Assembly (NCBI GenBank): GCA_017347445.1
Contig: AP021856.1
Location: 1,620,613 to 1,684,612 of the forward strand
From: Candidatus Brocadia pituitae
GTDB lineage: Bacteria > Planctomycetota > Brocadiia > Brocadiales > Brocadiaceae
Direction: 5' to 3'
Length of the DNA stretch: 64,000 nt
This document shows, piece after piece, positions 17,298-29,936 of this stretch. The position numbers and the translations under genes are program-made. The first letter of the stretch is position 1. The number at the start of each line of letters is the position of its first letter. Under the pieces are notes generated by a model that searched no databases, was not told where the DNA came from, and was given only the letters and a program-made list of their open reading frames with translations.

Positions 17298-18548
17298 ATG
17301 TCAGTTTTCCAATACAGTGCCGTTGACAACCAGGGACAAGCGGTAAAGAACAGGATTGATGCATCCACGTCTGATGAGGCGATTACAAAGATCCGCGGAC
17401 TAGGCTATTTTCCAACCAATATTAAAGAAATCACCGTGCGCCAAAGATCAGGTGAAACATTGAATACCCCACGGAAAAAGCGTGGGGAAATATCTCTCTC
17501 TTTCGGCAGGGTAAAATCCAAGGAATTAACCGTCTTTACCCGCCAACTGTCAACGTTGCAGGACGCGGGACTTCCTATTATACGTGGTCTAAAAATACTT
17601 GCTTCGCAAATGAAAAAAGGTTTTTTTAAAAATACGACACGGAAAATTATCGAAGATATAGAAGGTGGCAACACCCTTTCCGGGGCACTCGCGAAACATC
17701 CGAGGGTCTTTGATAAATTGTATGTGAATATCGTAAAAGCCGGCGAGACGAGCGGCTCCCTCGATATTATCCTTCAGCGGTTAGCCGATTTCAGAGAAAA
17801 GATAGAACGTTTGGTCAGGAAAATAATCGGTGCCATGGTATATCCGGCAGTCGTTACTGTTGTTGCAGCAGGTATTTTAATAGGTCTTATGATTTTTATC
17901 ATACCAAATTTTGCAAAGATCTTTGAAGAGATGGATCTGGAACTACCTACCCCTACCAAAATGCTTATCACGTTTAGTATGATATTAAAGAATCAGTGGA
18001 TGTTTATCCCGGCCGTACCTTTTGGCACCTTTATTATTTATAAAATTGCGGGAAAGATAAAAAAAATACGGTTGGTTATAGACAGAACCAAATTCAAATT
18101 GCCCGTCTTTGGAAAGATTATCAACAAATCTACGGTATCAAGGTTTACCCGCACGCTGGCAACCCTGACTTCCAGCGGAGTACCTATCCTTGATGCCCTG
18201 AATAATGTCAAAGAGGCGACCGGAAATGCAGCGATGTCGCGAGCTATTCAAAACATCCACGACAGCATCCGGAGTGGAGAGAGTATCACGAAACCACTTC
18301 GCGCCTCGAAGATCTGCAGCGAAATGGTTGTCAATATGGTTGAAGTCGGAGAAGAAACGGGGGAACTGGACAAGATGCTCTCAAAGGTAGCAGATAATTA
18401 TGATGACGAAGTAGACAGGGCTGTGGAGGCGATGGTTAGCCTGATAGAACCGATGATGATCGTATTTCTCGGTGGATCCGTTGGCTTTATTGTAATTGCG
18501 ATGTTTGTGCCTTTAATAAAACTGATGCAGGGTATGGGTGCTCAGTAA
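17298..18548 (+). CDS. pilC: Type IV pilus inner-membrane platform protein PilC (GspF)
   Basis: A 416-residue polytopic protein that links the assembly ATPase to pilin insertion. It has two repeated GspF cytoplasmic domains (about 70-195 and 272-395), each followed by membrane helices, with three helices in total (near 170-195, 220-245 and 385-410). The family block FTRQLSTLQDAGLPIIRGL is present, and its repeat FTRTLATLTSSGVPILDAL in the second half. GGAGTT precedes the ATG. Length and architecture are normal. Confidence 0.95.
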   Translation: MSVFQYSAVDNQGQAVKNRIDASTSDEAITKIRGLGYFPTNIKEITVRQRSGETLNTPRKKRGEISLSFGRVKSKELTVFTRQLSTLQDAGLPIIRGLKILASQMKKGFFKNTTRKIIEDIEGGNTLSGALAKHPRVFDKLYVNIVKAGETSGSLDIILQRLADFREKIERLVRKIIGAMVYPAVVTVVAAGILIGLMIFIIPNFAKIFEEMDLELPTPTKMLITFSMILKNQWMFIPAVPFGTFIIYKIAGKIKKIRLVIDRTKFKLPVFGKIINKSTVSRFTRTLATLTSSGVPILDALNNVKEATGNAAMSRAIQNIHDSIRSGESITKPLRASKICSEMVVNMVEVGEETGELDKMLSKVADNYDDEVDRAVEAMVSLIEPMMIVFLGGSVGFIVIAMFVPLIKLMQGMGAQ

Positions 18549-18735
18549 TCATAATTTATTCACTACAAAATGAATTGGCTAATGAATGTTTTTTCATACA
18601 ATATAATATTTGTATTAATATTTTAATATTTACGCCGATAATCTTAATATTTACTATTACGTACTCTTTTAGAATGTGAGGTAAACAGACAAAGAACTAA
18701 CTAAATAGTTACTACCCATACAAAAAAACAACAAA

Positions 18736-18824
18736 TCTGAAAAAGGCAAACCAGCCGTGAGGCTGGGACGCAAAGCCATGGGTCTTCAATGAAAAAGAAA
18801 GAAGAATGCCAGGTTGCCGTGACC
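18736..18824 (+). promoter_or_regulatory. Cyclic di-GMP-I (GEMM-I) riboswitch
   Basis: The conserved core is present: GGCAAACC (18745-18752), a short P1b stem AGCC/GGCT closed by a GTGA tetraloop, GGGACGCAAAGCC (18764-18776), a variable P2 arm, and the terminal AGGTTGCCG (18811-18819). The GNRA loop and the region opposite give the standard tetraloop-receptor contact. It lies about 255 bases upstream of the pseudopilin genes and in their orientation, so c-di-GMP should control their expression. The expression platform is not obvious: no strong poly-U terminator was found. Confidence 0.9.
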
Positions 18825-19078
18825 GAATGGTCCGTAACAATTCAGGTATTTCTCCAAGATATTCAAAGAAGATCGCTAGGTCGCCACTATTGTTAAACTT
18901 TATTTGAATAGGAGAAATATCATGTAACACACCTTCTACCTTTTAACACTTCTTGGCTTTCAGAATTCATATTTTCTTTGTCAGCCTTTAATCATAACAT
19001 TCTAACAGTTTATGGGCAGGCTATTTCTCATGCAGAGAATTCCGCATGAGCACAGGAATATATCATAATTAAAATATT

Positions 19079-19576
19079 ATGAAATGGCAGTTCAAAACAA
19101 TGAAAACAAATCATGCTTTAAAAATGACTAATCAAAAGGGTTTCTCACTTATTGAAATGGTTATAGTGATGTTCGTAATTTCAATTTTAGCAGGAATTAC
19201 TGTTTCTGTTTATGTTGGCATGAAACCGTCAATTCGACTAAGTGGGGCAACCAGACAAATCATTGGAGATCTCATGTGGGCACGGATGCAAGCAATCAGC
19301 CAAAACAATGAATTCAGAATTATCTACGACAATAATTATCAATATAGCATATTAGACGATGACAACAACAATGGCACCAGCACTGCTGGCGAATTACTTA
19401 TACAAAAAAATATTCGTGAGAGATATTATGATGTGACTTATAGCTCAAGCAATACAGACGATCTTGTTTTCTTTCCCAGGGGAAATGCAACAAATTTAGC
19501 AACAATTACCATTACAAATGCAAGTGGTGCAAAGACGGTAAAAATTGCTATGACTGGACGAGTTAAAAAAGAATAA
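19079..19576 (+). CDS. GspH/FimT-type minor pilin
   Basis: A 165-residue prepilin-like protein. The type III signal is QKG-FSLIEMVIVMFVISIL; cleavage by prepilin peptidase would fall after Gly22, and Glu5 of the mature protein is present. The rest resembles the GspH/FimT pseudopilin head (DLMWARMQAISQNNEFRI). It is the first gene after the c-di-GMP riboswitch. Several ATGs precede the signal, and the last (MTNQKGF) gives the usual short leader. It should act as a minor pilin at the fibre tip. Confidence 0.88.
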   Translation: MKWQFKTMKTNHALKMTNQKGFSLIEMVIVMFVISILAGITVSVYVGMKPSIRLSGATRQIIGDLMWARMQAISQNNEFRIIYDNNYQYSILDDDNNNGTSTAGELLIQKNIRERYYDVTYSSSNTDDLVFFPRGNATNLATITITNASGAKTVKIAMTGRVKKE

Positions 19577-19602
19577 CCTGTTTAAAATACCATGAAATAA
19601 TC

Positions 19603-19977
19603 ATGAAAACCATTCGCACATTATGCAACAATAAAGGCTTTCTGATGATAGAAGCCATACTAGCTATTGCCCTTATCGCTATCGGGTTGTTTGCTGTAAT
19701 GAGTTTAGCGACGGCAGTTATAAAGGGTAATACGCACAGCAAAAAAGCTACCACTGCAATAACCATCGCGCAGGATAAGATAGAGTATTTTAAAGGCATT
19801 GGTTATGATAGCATCTCTGGAATCTCTACCGCCTTTTCAGATTATTATATAGAAGCGGTGGTACAAAACAATACCCCTGGCACAAACATGAAAACAGTAA
19901 CGGTCGATGTATACTGGAACCCTGGGGCTGTAACTTCAAAACACAAAGTAACTTTACAAACAATATTTGTAAAATAG
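19603..19977 (+). CDS. PilV-type minor pilin
   Basis: A 124-residue prepilin with the signal NNKG-FLMIEAILAIALIAIG, including the mature Glu5. Its short head fits PilV/GspI-like minor pilins. It lies 26 bases after the FimT-like gene and 10 bases before the PilW-like gene, in the standard fimT-pilV-pilW-pilX order. Assignment rests on the N-terminus and gene order, because head domains are poorly conserved. Confidence 0.85.
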   Translation: MKTIRTLCNNKGFLMIEAILAIALIAIGLFAVMSLATAVIKGNTHSKKATTAITIAQDKIEYFKGIGYDSISGISTAFSDYYIEAVVQNNTPGTNMKTVTVDVYWNPGAVTSKHKVTLQTIFVK

Positions 19978-19987
19978 GATCAAAGGA

Positions 19988-20581
19988 ATGTTCGCATCGC
20001 TAAAAAACAATAAAAGAGGTTTTACGCTTATAGAAGTGGTAATAGGTCTTGCAATCAGCCTGATTCTCATGGTTGTGACAGTCAAGATTTTTCAGGTGCA
20101 ACGCAACTCATACAGCATGCAAGAGCAGGTAGCCGAAATGCAACAAAATGTCAGAGCTGCTATGGATATGATGGTTAGAGAAATCAGAATGACTGGTTAT
20201 GATCCAACTGGGACTGGCTTTGCCGGAATAGGCACGAATACATCAGGAATGCTTCAATTCCTGGCGGACATTGATGGCAATGGAGCAACTACAGACACAA
20301 ATGAAGATATAACATATCGCTATTACGACGCTAATGACGCATCGTACCCACGCGAAATCAAAAGGAAGACTGACAGTGGATCATTTCAACCGTTTGTAGA
20401 AAACATAGATGATTGCAATTTTCTTTACTATGACAATAATGGCGTTGCCACTTCAACGGCATCCAGTATTCGCCAGATACGAATTACCATAACTGGGAGG
20501 ACTACCAAAGCCGATTCCAATTATGGATACAGATATGGTACGCTGACTTCCCTTGTAATTCCAGAAAATCTTAATTATTGA
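19988..20581 (+). CDS. PilW-type minor pilin
   Basis: A 197-residue prepilin with signal NKRG-FTLIEVVIGLAISLIL. A PilW-like stretch follows (QNVRAAMDMMVREIRMTGYDP), which is characteristic of PilW proteins. The beta-rich remainder matches minor-pilin heads. The stop overlaps the long open frame of the next gene, whose own start is at 20611. Confidence 0.87.
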   Translation: MFASLKNNKRGFTLIEVVIGLAISLILMVVTVKIFQVQRNSYSMQEQVAEMQQNVRAAMDMMVREIRMTGYDPTGTGFAGIGTNTSGMLQFLADIDGNGATTDTNEDITYRYYDANDASYPREIKRKTDSGSFQPFVENIDDCNFLYYDNNGVATSTASSIRQIRITITGRTTKADSNYGYRYGTLTSLVIPENLNY

Positions 20582-20610
20582 TCATTTTTATTATAGGCAG
20601 GAGGATTAAT

Positions 20611-22320
20611 ATGAAAAACAGGATTAATTCAAAACAGATTTCAAGGTTATCAAACATTCTATCAACATGCGCAGATAATAAAGGAATGGTCTTTATTATT
20701 GTCCTTGGTTTGTTGGCTACCCTGTCCCTTGTGGGAACAACCTCAGTTGTCACAACCACTACTGATATGAAAATCAGCAACAACTACCAGAGCAGTACGC
20801 AAGCATTTTATACGGCAGAAGGTGGGGCAAAATATGGTGTTGAGAAACTCAGACAAAAGCTCAAAACCGTGTTGAATCCTTCATCTTCTGATCTTAGTAG
20901 TATAACAGCTCCTACAATAGATGGTTACAATTTTGACGAATTTTCAGTTTCAAAAGTCGGGGTAGGAAGCACAACAGAAATTACAACTGGTAATTTTACA
21001 GATTTAACGGCGTTAATACAAAAATATGAAATTATTAGTACGGCTAAACGCACTGGAAATAATTCCTCTACGGCAAAAGTAGTTCAATCCGTCGAAGACA
21101 ATCTCATTCCTTTGTTTCAGTTTGGAATTTTTTATCATGATGATTTAGAGATATTGCCAGGACCAGAAATGACATTTTCCGGTGGTAGAATTCATTCTAA
21201 TAGTAATATCTATTTGGGCGCAAATGATACACTTTCCATAGACTCAAAAATAACCTCTGCTGGCAATATTTATAACCATCGCAAAGATACTGGCGCTGTA
21301 ACATACGGAACTGTTCAAATTAAAGACAGCGCCGGAAATTATCAAGCAATGAATATAAGCGGCATCATCCTGGACAGCAACAATTCTGACTGGACAACTG
21401 AGTCCATAAACAGATGGAATGGAAAAGTTAAAAGTACAAATCATGGAATAATTGAATTGAGTTTACCCTTGCCACAGGGAAAAGAGTCAATTGAGATAAT
21501 TAAAAAAGGTGATACACTAGACCCTAACGATTCAACAGAATCAGAGGAACTTCTCAATGAAAGATATTATTGGAAAGCCGGCCTTAGAATCATTAATGGC
21601 ATCTTCTATAATAGAAGTGGTAACACCATTGATATCACAAACGGTGGAACAGTAGATACTCCACTCTCTACTCAATCTATTTACGATGCAAGAGAAGAGG
21701 ATACTGTCACGCTAACAACGATTAATTTAGAGGCATTAGGAACAAATGCCGTTGCAATGGATGCATTAAATGATCCCCCAGCAGGTATACTTTACATATC
21801 AGAATCTGCTTCAAACAAGGCCATCCGTTTGACTGATGGTTCTTCGCTACCACCGGGCGGATTAACTGTCGCATCTGAAAATCCTGTTTATATTCAGGGC
21901 GATTATAATTCTGATAATAAACCTGCTTCAATAGCCGGAGATGCTGTTACCATTCTGTCTAATGCCTGGAATGATGCAAATAGTAGTAGCACCCTAACCA
22001 ACAGAGTTGCAAACAATACAACAGTTAAAACGGTAATCATGGCAGGCCATGTAGCGACGAATGGTACTCAGTACAGCGGTGGAGTGGAAAATTTTCCCCG
22101 ATTTCTGGAAAATTGGTCTGGCAAGACGTTTACTTATAGCGGCTCATTGATATCGCTCTGGCAAAGTGCAAAAGCTACAGGAACATGGATTTACGGATCC
22201 CCGGTTTATGAAGCGCCTACACGTGTTTGGTCATATGGCATCGATTTCAACAACCTGCCCCCGGGAACACCGATCGTCAGAATGGTTCAGAAGGTTGGCT
22301 GGCATCAAGATATAAACTAG
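20611..22320 (+). CDS. PilX-type pilus assembly protein
   Basis: A 569-residue protein starting at ATG 20611 after a perfect AGGAGG box. The N-terminus has an atypical prepilin-like segment (NKGMVFIIVLGLLATLSLVG) followed by the PilX_N hallmark of a Thr/Ser stretch and the helix NNYQSSTQAFYTAEGGAKYG. It is far longer than Pseudomonas PilX (about 200 residues). The additional beta-rich, Asn/Thr/Ser-rich region (150-560) resembles the large PilX-like proteins of deltaproteobacteria and planctomycetes. It may form a tip or adhesin element. It closes the riboswitch-controlled set. Confidence 0.82.
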   Translation: MKNRINSKQISRLSNILSTCADNKGMVFIIVLGLLATLSLVGTTSVVTTTTDMKISNNYQSSTQAFYTAEGGAKYGVEKLRQKLKTVLNPSSSDLSSITAPTIDGYNFDEFSVSKVGVGSTTEITTGNFTDLTALIQKYEIISTAKRTGNNSSTAKVVQSVEDNLIPLFQFGIFYHDDLEILPGPEMTFSGGRIHSNSNIYLGANDTLSIDSKITSAGNIYNHRKDTGAVTYGTVQIKDSAGNYQAMNISGIILDSNNSDWTTESINRWNGKVKSTNHGIIELSLPLPQGKESIEIIKKGDTLDPNDSTESEELLNERYYWKAGLRIINGIFYNRSGNTIDITNGGTVDTPLSTQSIYDAREEDTVTLTTINLEALGTNAVAMDALNDPPAGILYISESASNKAIRLTDGSSLPPGGLTVASENPVYIQGDYNSDNKPASIAGDAVTILSNAWNDANSSSTLTNRVANNTTVKTVIMAGHVATNGTQYSGGVENFPRFLENWSGKTFTYSGSLISLWQSAKATGTWIYGSPVYEAPTRVWSYGIDFNNLPPGTPIVRMVQKVGWHQDIN

Positions 22321-22615
22321 TCCATATTCAGAGATGACATGCATGTTGATTAGTTCTCTTTGATGAACGAAAAAAATAGTTCTCATTTTAATCTTTACAT
22401 TGTTCTGTACATATTAGATACTATCCTACATGCAAACGGACGGTTATCATTACCGGCAAAGCAAAACAATCAAAACCCGATAAACCGCTTTGGACCATTG
22501 CTATCGTATCGATGATATTTTCGTGCTTCTTTATTCCGTTTGCATTGGATAAATAGTTGCTATGTAAGAAGCATGGCAATGTATTTGAGCTATCCAATAT
22601 AGGTCGCAGTTGCTA

Positions 22616-23113
22616 ATGATTATCTACAATGGCAAAAAAATAAACATCAGAAGGGAAGAAGTTCTTTTAGATAAAGGAAGAAAGGTCACGAGGGAGGTCA
22701 TTGAGCATCCCGGATCAGCAGCCATTATTCCATTTATTACCCAGGACGAAATTATCCTTCTTCAACAATACCGATACCCAATGAAAGAAACACTTTACGA
22801 AATTCCTGCAGGTACTCTTGATAGGGGTGAGTCGTTCTTCACCTGTGCAGGTCGTGAATTGGAAGAAGAAATTGGTTATAGGGCAGGTACTCTTGAACTC
22901 CTCATTATTCTTTACCCCTCGCCAGGCATCCTGAATGAAACTATGCATCTCTTCAAGGCAACAAATCTTGTAAAAACTCAAACAAATTATCAGATGGACG
23001 AATCAATTAAAGGCACAATGCAGGTTAAATTGCATGATGCGTTAGAGATGATACGGAAGGGTATCATCAAGGATGCAAAAACCGTTTGCAGTATTTTATG
23101 GTGTCTCAGATAA
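22616..23113 (+). CDS. NUDIX hydrolase (ADP-ribose pyrophosphatase-like)
   Basis: A 165-residue protein. The Nudix box fits GX5EX7REUXEEXGU: it starts at the Gly of GTLDRGE and runs through RELEEEIGY, with only the last hydrophobic position replaced by Tyr. The N-terminal beta strands and the EIPAGTLDRGE motif match ADP-ribose/ADP-sugar pyrophosphatases such as NudF. The start ATG 22616 is preferred over the TTG at 22610, though neither has a strong ribosome-binding site. It appears monocistronic and converges with the efflux operon. Confidence 0.88.
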   Translation: MIIYNGKKINIRREEVLLDKGRKVTREVIEHPGSAAIIPFITQDEIILLQQYRYPMKETLYEIPAGTLDRGESFFTCAGRELEEEIGYRAGTLELLIILYPSPGILNETMHLFKATNLVKTQTNYQMDESIKGTMQVKLHDALEMIRKGIIKDAKTVCSILWCLR

Positions 23114-23211
23114 CCGATGCGCCCAATCTTCGTATTGCCGAAGAATAAATGATGCTCATAATATTAATTTGTAAAACCTTCTCTTCGTAGCACGTTTTTT
23201 CACACCCTACT

Positions 23212-26475
<3,264 letters not shown>

Positions 26476-29400
26476 TTATTTACTTTTTTGAATTATTGCA
26501 CCGAAGATATTAGTCAATTCTGTAGCTTCTTGAACTAACTGCTCTCGTTCTTTTTCGAGTTCAGTACTATTTTCGATGAAAACTAAACTTAACCAGTATC
26601 TGCTTTCTTTTGCTTCTTTTCTACAAATAGCTGGTAGACTGGAGGCAGAGCCTCCAGCCCCCAATCGTCGCCAGGTACATTGGACAACGACCACTGCACC
26701 TTTTTAAACCATACGTCTTTCTCGTAGTTAGCGACCCCAGTAGCGTTGCTCTATACCAGAGAAGAGGTAACCTATCATGCCTTAGCACACGTCTTAAGAA
26801 ATTCTCTTTCAAATGAGAGTAACCCCATCTTGAAGAAACGGTGTACCGGGAAACGTTTGTTGTCAGTTTTCCACTTTCTCGAAAACTTGAAGCATCGAAG
26901 CCTCATTCGTACCCAGCAGTCTAACGAGCGATATACCTTTTGTACATCGCCCAGCCGAAAATAGTTGACATGTCCACGAATTACCGGGTTTAATGTATCA
27001 ATAACGGCTTGCAGATTAACGCCTTGTGTGCGTCTGGTGATGTTCCTGATGTTGTTCTTGAGTTTATCCAGTGACTTCATGCTTATCCCTTTGTAATTGC
27101 CAGAGAAGTTGTATCCGAGAAACCTGAAGCCTCGTTTGAAGTTGGTGAGCTTGGTTTTATCCTCGCTCAGCTTCATTCCAAGCTTCCCTTCAATGATTTC
27201 CTTGACATAAGTAAGGGCGGCAGGGAGTTCTTCTTTGGTCTTTGTCATGACAACGAAGTCATCAGCATAGCGGACAAACTTATATCCCGCTTTTTCAAGC
27301 TCCTTATCGATGATGTCACCGACAAGGTTGGCAAGTAGGGGAGATATGACACCTCCTTGTGGAGTGCCTTCGGTTGTCTTATGCATGATGCCATCCTCCA
27401 TGACCCCCGCCTTAAGCATCTTCTCAATACTGTTCAAAACCCATCCATCAGCGATTTTCTCACGCACCCTGTTCATAATAAGCGTATGGGGCAGCGTGTC
27501 ATAGAATGCTGTTATATCAGCATCCAGGACTTCTTTATACCCTTCCTGCTTATACTGTTCAAGCCTCTTGATAGCATCATGACAGCATCGATTCTGACGA
27601 AATCCAAAGCTATTATCCGAGAAGTCTTTCTCGAAGATAGGCTCTATGATGTGTCTGAACGCCTGCTGTACCACCCTGTCTTTCACGATGGGTATGCCAA
27701 GAGGTCTTTTCCCGTGTTTGCCTTTGGGAATATATACCCTCAGCACAGGAGAGGGTTGGTATATCGTAGTTTTTAGCTCCTTGTGAATATTCATGATATT
27801 CGTATCAAGATCAGCCTCAAACTGTTTTATACTCACCCTGTCAAGACCAGCTTTGCCTTTGTTCTTCTTTACGTGCCCAAAAGCAGCATAAAGGTTTTTG
27901 AGGCCAAACACCTTGTCTCTTAGTGAATGATACTTCAGCATCTCTCGATACATTCCTTTTGATTGATTACGGTTGATAGATTTGTCAACCGTGTTTCCTG
28001 AGTGCTCATACCCCATGCCATAAACACCACAAGAGAGGCTCCTGTTACTATCGTGCTTTCTGCAAAGAGTATCTGCCCTCACTGAACGTATTTAATCTAT
28101 CCCTTTCATCAACTCCACTACGGTTATGCCCCTTCATCCTGAAGCCAGTTCAGGACTATTATGAGCAATGCTGACGACTTCAAAAACAGACCTGTGAGAG
28201 CCAGTCGTCTGTCACCATCTCATACAGCTTGGATTTCGGATTTCCCTTATACCTTGCTGTTAGGGAATTTCTTCCCAGGACGTAAGTCCTCCCTCGGTCA
28301 TATGGATTGCCCCTTTTCCCTTCGTGATGTATGTTCAAACGCATTATCCAGAGATGTTTTCGCCTAATCTCTTGCATCATCTCTAACAGGGACAGTGTCA
28401 GTGCTTCACCGAGAAAGGGCAGTTGGCACGAATAACACGCCATACTCATACACCCCAAAAGGTCGTCTGTACCTCGTAACTCCGTCATACCCCTCACGGG
28501 AAATACGCTATCTTTCTACGCATACGGATTGCTCCATTGTGTGCGCATAGGGACAAACTTCTCTACGAGGAATTAGGCTTGCAGAGATGGTATTTTCTAC
28601 CACTTAGGTATTCCATACTTCAAGGCACGCCTTTCTCGAAGATAGGCTCTATGATGTGTCTGAACGCCTGCTGTACCACCCTGTCTTTAACGATGGGAAT
28701 GCCAAGAGGTCTTTTCCCGTGTTTGCCTTTGGGAATATATACCCTCAGCACAGGAGAGGGTTGGTATATCGTAGTTTTTAGCTCCTTGTGAATATTCGTG
28801 ATATTCGTATCAAGATCAGCTTCAAACTGTTTTATACTCACCCTGTCAAGACCAGCTTTGCCTTTGTTCTTCTTTACGTGCCCAAAAGCAGCATAAAGGT
28901 TTTTGAGGCCAAACACCTTGTCTCTTAATGAATGATACTTCAGCATCTCCCGATAAATTCCTTTTGATTGATTACGGTTGATAGATTTGTCAACCGTGTT
29001 TCCTGAGTGCTCGTACCCCATGCCATAAACACCACAAGAGAGGCTCTTGTTACTACCGTGCTTTCTGCAAAGAGTATCTGTCCTCACTGAACGTATTTAA
29101 TCTATCCCTTTCATCAACTCCACTACGGTTATGCCCCTTCATCCTGAAGCCAGTTCAGGACTATTATGAGCAATGCTGACGACTTCAAAGACAGACCTGT
29201 GAGAGCCAGTCGTCTGTTACCATCTCATACAGCCTGGATTTCGGATTTCCCTTATACCTTGCTGTTAGGGAATTTCTTCCCAGGACGTAAGTCCTCCCTC
29301 GGTCATATGGATTACCCCTTTTCACTTCGTGATGTATGTTCAAACGCATTATCCAGAGATGTTTTCGCCTAATCTCCTGCATCATCTCTAACAGGGACAT

Positions 29401-29849
29401 TGTCAGTGCTTCACCGAGAAAGGGCAGTTGGCACGAACTAACACGCCATACTCATACACCCCAAAAGGTCGTCTGTACCTCGTAACTCCGTCATACCCCT
29501 CACGGGAAATACGCTATCTTTCTACGCATACGGATTGCTCCATTGTGTGCGCATAGGGACAAACTTCTCTACGAGGAATTAGGCTTGCAGAGATGGTATT
29601 TTCTACCACTTAGGTATTCCATACTTCAAGGCACGCCTTTTCTCTAAAAACAAAATCTTTTTTACTAAACGATTCATTTACTTCAATGTAGTTTGCTCCC
29701 ACAGAACCCGATGCATTTATTAGTTGTTTCCCATCTTCAATATTGGCAATAGTTCTAGGTAGTTTTCTCACAAAACTTCTCACATTTTTTGCAAACTGAA
29801 AAGTGCGATCTTCTAAATCATAATGTCGGTTATTTTCGTCATCGTTCAT
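26476..29849 (-). CDS. Four-helix-bundle (S23-type) protein gene split by a group II intron
   Basis: The two exons are 29849-29635 and 26626-26476. Joined, they give 366 bases, exactly 122 codons, encoding a 121-residue protein: MNDDENNRHYDLEDRTFQFA through FVFREKA, then CRKEAKESRYWLSL to IIQKSK. This matches the length and pattern of four-helix-bundle (23S rRNA intervening-sequence) proteins, including the KEAKESRYWL signature that spans the junction. The intron lies in the same orientation, so splicing could restore the protein. Function of this family is unknown. The gene itself is wedged between a metal-efflux adaptor and its pump. Confidence 0.82.
26627..28628 (-). mobile_element. Group II intron, complete copy
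   Basis: Boundaries are set from the exon reconstruction: the RNA would begin GTGCCTTGAAG at 28628 and end CCAGCTAT at 26627, compatible with the GUGY...AY rule for group II introns. About 550 bases of structured 5' RNA precede the reverse-transcriptase gene, and about 150 bases follow it. The 3' tail contains a perfect stem CTGGAGGC/GCCTCCAG (26638-26656). I could not draw a convincing domain V by eye. The copy directly abuts a second, partial copy upstream. Confidence 0.75.
26775..28082 (-). CDS. ltrA: Group II intron reverse transcriptase/maturase (LtrA-like)
   Basis: A 435-residue intron-encoded protein; translation more likely starts at the internal Met at 27953 (MYREMLKYHSLRD). RT domain blocks are intact: PLGIPIVKDRVVQQAF, the NSFGFRQNR motif, DADITAFYD, GTPQGGVISPLLAN and the catalytic FVRYADDFVV. 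A maturase X/GIIM domain follows (VNYFRLGDVQKVYRSLD). No HNH endonuclease domain is present. It should promote splicing and retrohoming of its intron. Confidence 0.93.
   Translation of the reverse strand: MRADTLCRKHDSNRSLSCGVYGMGYEHSGNTVDKSINRNQSKGMYREMLKYHSLRDKVFGLKNLYAAFGHVKKNKGKAGLDRVSIKQFEADLDTNIMNIHKELKTTIYQPSPVLRVYIPKGKHGKRPLGIPIVKDRVVQQAFRHIIEPIFEKDFSDNSFGFRQNRCCHDAIKRLEQYKQEGYKEVLDADITAFYDTLPHTLIMNRVREKIADGWVLNSIEKMLKAGVMEDGIMHKTTEGTPQGGVISPLLANLVGDIIDKELEKAGYKFVRYADDFVVMTKTKEELPAALTYVKEIIEGKLGMKLSEDKTKLTNFKRGFRFLGYNFSGNYKGISMKSLDKLKNNIRNITRRTQGVNLQAVIDTLNPVIRGHVNYFRLGDVQKVYRSLDCWVRMRLRCFKFSRKWKTDNKRFPVHRFFKMGLLSFEREFLKTCAKA
28620..29087 (-). pseudogene. Truncated group II intron reverse transcriptase
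   Basis: The first about 150 residues match the complete RT to near identity (substitutions such as MRTDT for MRADT and HGSNK for HDSNR), then the frame ends three codons beyond the duplication junction. It lacks the catalytic YADD and the maturase domain, so it cannot be active. Confidence 0.88.
28629..29634 (-). mobile_element. Group II intron, duplicated 5' third
   Basis: This stretch repeats the first 1000 bases of the complete intron with a few percent divergence, including one indel. It begins at the true exon junction (29634) and stops inside the reverse-transcriptase gene after the codons for IIEPIFEK. There the intron 5' end starts again. The junction reads CGAGAAAGGCGTGCC. It matches a crossover between the RT sequence CGAGAAAGAC and the exon sequence GAGAAAAGGC at the shared AAAG. 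Confidence 0.82.
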
Positions 29850-29936
29850 TGCAGTTAATTTCGGATTTCGAATTTCGAAATCCAGGTTTCTGTTTTGCAT
29901 TCGAATTTCGGGTTTCGGGCTTCGAATTTATTATCG

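Noticed and set aside
26640-26775. Domain V of the group II intron
   Set aside because: An AACTACG...CGTATGGTT hairpin with a GAAA-like loop is suggestive, but I could not form the standard lower helix with the AGC triad, so no feature is claimed.
28180-28497. Open frames in the intron 5' regions (also 29185-29400)
   Set aside because: They lie in the structured RNA part of the group II intron and are repeated in both copies; no ribosome-binding site is seen.
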